From Nocardia grenadensis NBRC 108939 (GTDB lineage: Bacteria > Actinomycetota > Actinomycetes > Mycobacteriales > Mycobacteriaceae): a stretch of 64,000 nt of DNA. A program made the translations under genes and the position numbers. Positions 63,599-64,000 of this stretch are shown in pieces. The notes below the pieces were generated by a model. It saw only the letters and a list, made by a program, of their open reading frames with translations, had not been told where the DNA came from and searched no databases. The stretch is from the NCBI RefSeq assembly GCF_001613445.1, contig NZ_BDCJ01000018.1:186001-250000 (forward strand), written 5' to 3'. Each line of letters begins with the position of its first letter. Within the stretch, counting starts at the first letter, position 1.

Positions 63599-64000
63599 TT
63601 ACTTTCCGGAGTCGTCGTCTCCGGCGAGGATGCGGTACAACGCTTTCCGGGCATCGGTGAGCACCTCGGCCGCCTTGGCCGCCTGCTCGGGGGTGCCCAC
63701 CGCCGCGACCTGCGCCACTGCGCCCATTAGCGGTCCGATCAGGGCCCGCAGATCGCTGGTGTGGGCGCCGGCCCCTTCCTTGACCTCGGCCCACGGGTCC
63801 CCGAGGTCGGCCCGGTTCTCCGTAACGTGAGCGGTACCTGTCTCGGTCAGTTGCGCGGTCTTTCGGCCGGCGACTTTCTCGATGGTGATCAGACCCTCGT
63901 CCTCCAACTGTGACAGCGCCGGATAGATGGACCCGGGGCTGGGCCGCCAGAGATCGTCACTACGTTCGCGGATCTGCTGGATCAGCTCGTAACCGTGCAT
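63599..64000 (-). CDS. PadR-family transcriptional regulator, N-terminus cut by window edge
   Basis: 133 codons are visible; the gene continues past the right end, because the first visible codon is the internal Met of the GPMHGYEL motif typical of the family. Winged-helix part: MHGYELIQQIRERSDDLWRP and SPGSIYPALSQLEDEGLITI, then AGRKTAQLTETG as the wing. The C-terminal helical part (LRALIGPLMGAVAQVAAVGT, AEVLTDARKALYRILAG) is longer than in the short PadR type and mediates dimerisation. Target unknown; the secreted lipase lies downstream, 62 bases away. Confidence 0.88.
   Translation of the reverse strand: MHGYELIQQIRERSDDLWRPSPGSIYPALSQLEDEGLITIEKVAGRKTAQLTETGTAHVTENRADLGDPWAEVKEGAGAHTSDLRALIGPLMGAVAQVAAVGTPEQAAKAAEVLTDARKALYRILAGDDDSGK

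Overview
The window is high-GC actinobacterial chromosome, most likely from Nocardia or a close relative. I infer this from the GTG starts, the mannan mannosyltransferase MptB, a type VII secretion-associated protein, a SigF/RsbW pair, and a gene order that largely follows the Mycobacterium tuberculosis segment from fmt (Rv1406) to sufR (Rv1460) as I remember it, in mirror orientation. No rRNA, tRNA, CRISPR array, transposase or phage gene was seen.

Layout. 1-5.6 kb: 5'-part of sufR, divergent mptB, a two-gene ABC exporter and ctaA (heme A synthase). 5.8-12 kb: PucR-type regulator, a small conserved protein, qor, a TetR regulator divergent from an FAD monooxygenase with a perfect palindrome between them, and ctaB (heme O synthase). 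12-18.7 kb: a tightly coupled pentose-phosphate operon tkt-tal-zwf-opcA-pgl. 19-28 kb: accessory metabolism (fused alpha-keto acid dehydrogenase E1, a KAS III-like pseudogene, SMP-30 protein, MarR/HAD pair, two alpha/beta hydrolases, SDR). 27.8-37.4 kb: secG and the glycolytic operon gap-pgk-tpiA, separated by about 6 kb holding two MFS transporters, a META-domain lipoprotein, a T7SS-associated protein and a protein with a putative His/Cys protease-like domain. 37.6-45.7 kb: GNAT, then whiA-yvcK-rapZ with uvrC, and a gamma-glutamyltransferase lipoprotein. 45.7-50.1 kb: DUF1254 protein and riboflavin genes (ribE, ribBA, ribH, PH-domain protein). 50.7-53.5 kb: an unknown gene and a two-gene module, an EACC1-like component followed by a caspase-like peptidase fused to eleven 32-residue helical repeats; I read it as a probable conflict/defence or programmed-death module. 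53.7-64 kb: rpe, rsbW-sigF, a molybdopterin oxidoreductase, YjbR protein, the def-fmt-rsmB operon, a secreted lipase and a truncated PadR regulator.

How it fits together. Most of the window is housekeeping: central carbon flux (glycolysis, both arms of the pentose phosphate pathway), heme A for cytochrome oxidase, flavin synthesis, translation initiation/ribosome maturation, and the WhiA/YvcK/RapZ envelope-division cluster. The accessory genes sit in discrete gaps in that conserved order. The most unusual items are the EACC1/caspase-repeat module, the coupled mini-ORF repeats between the ABC transporter genes, the T7SS-linked His/Cys-domain protein, and the long Arg/Gly/Asp-rich N-terminal tail on RsmB.
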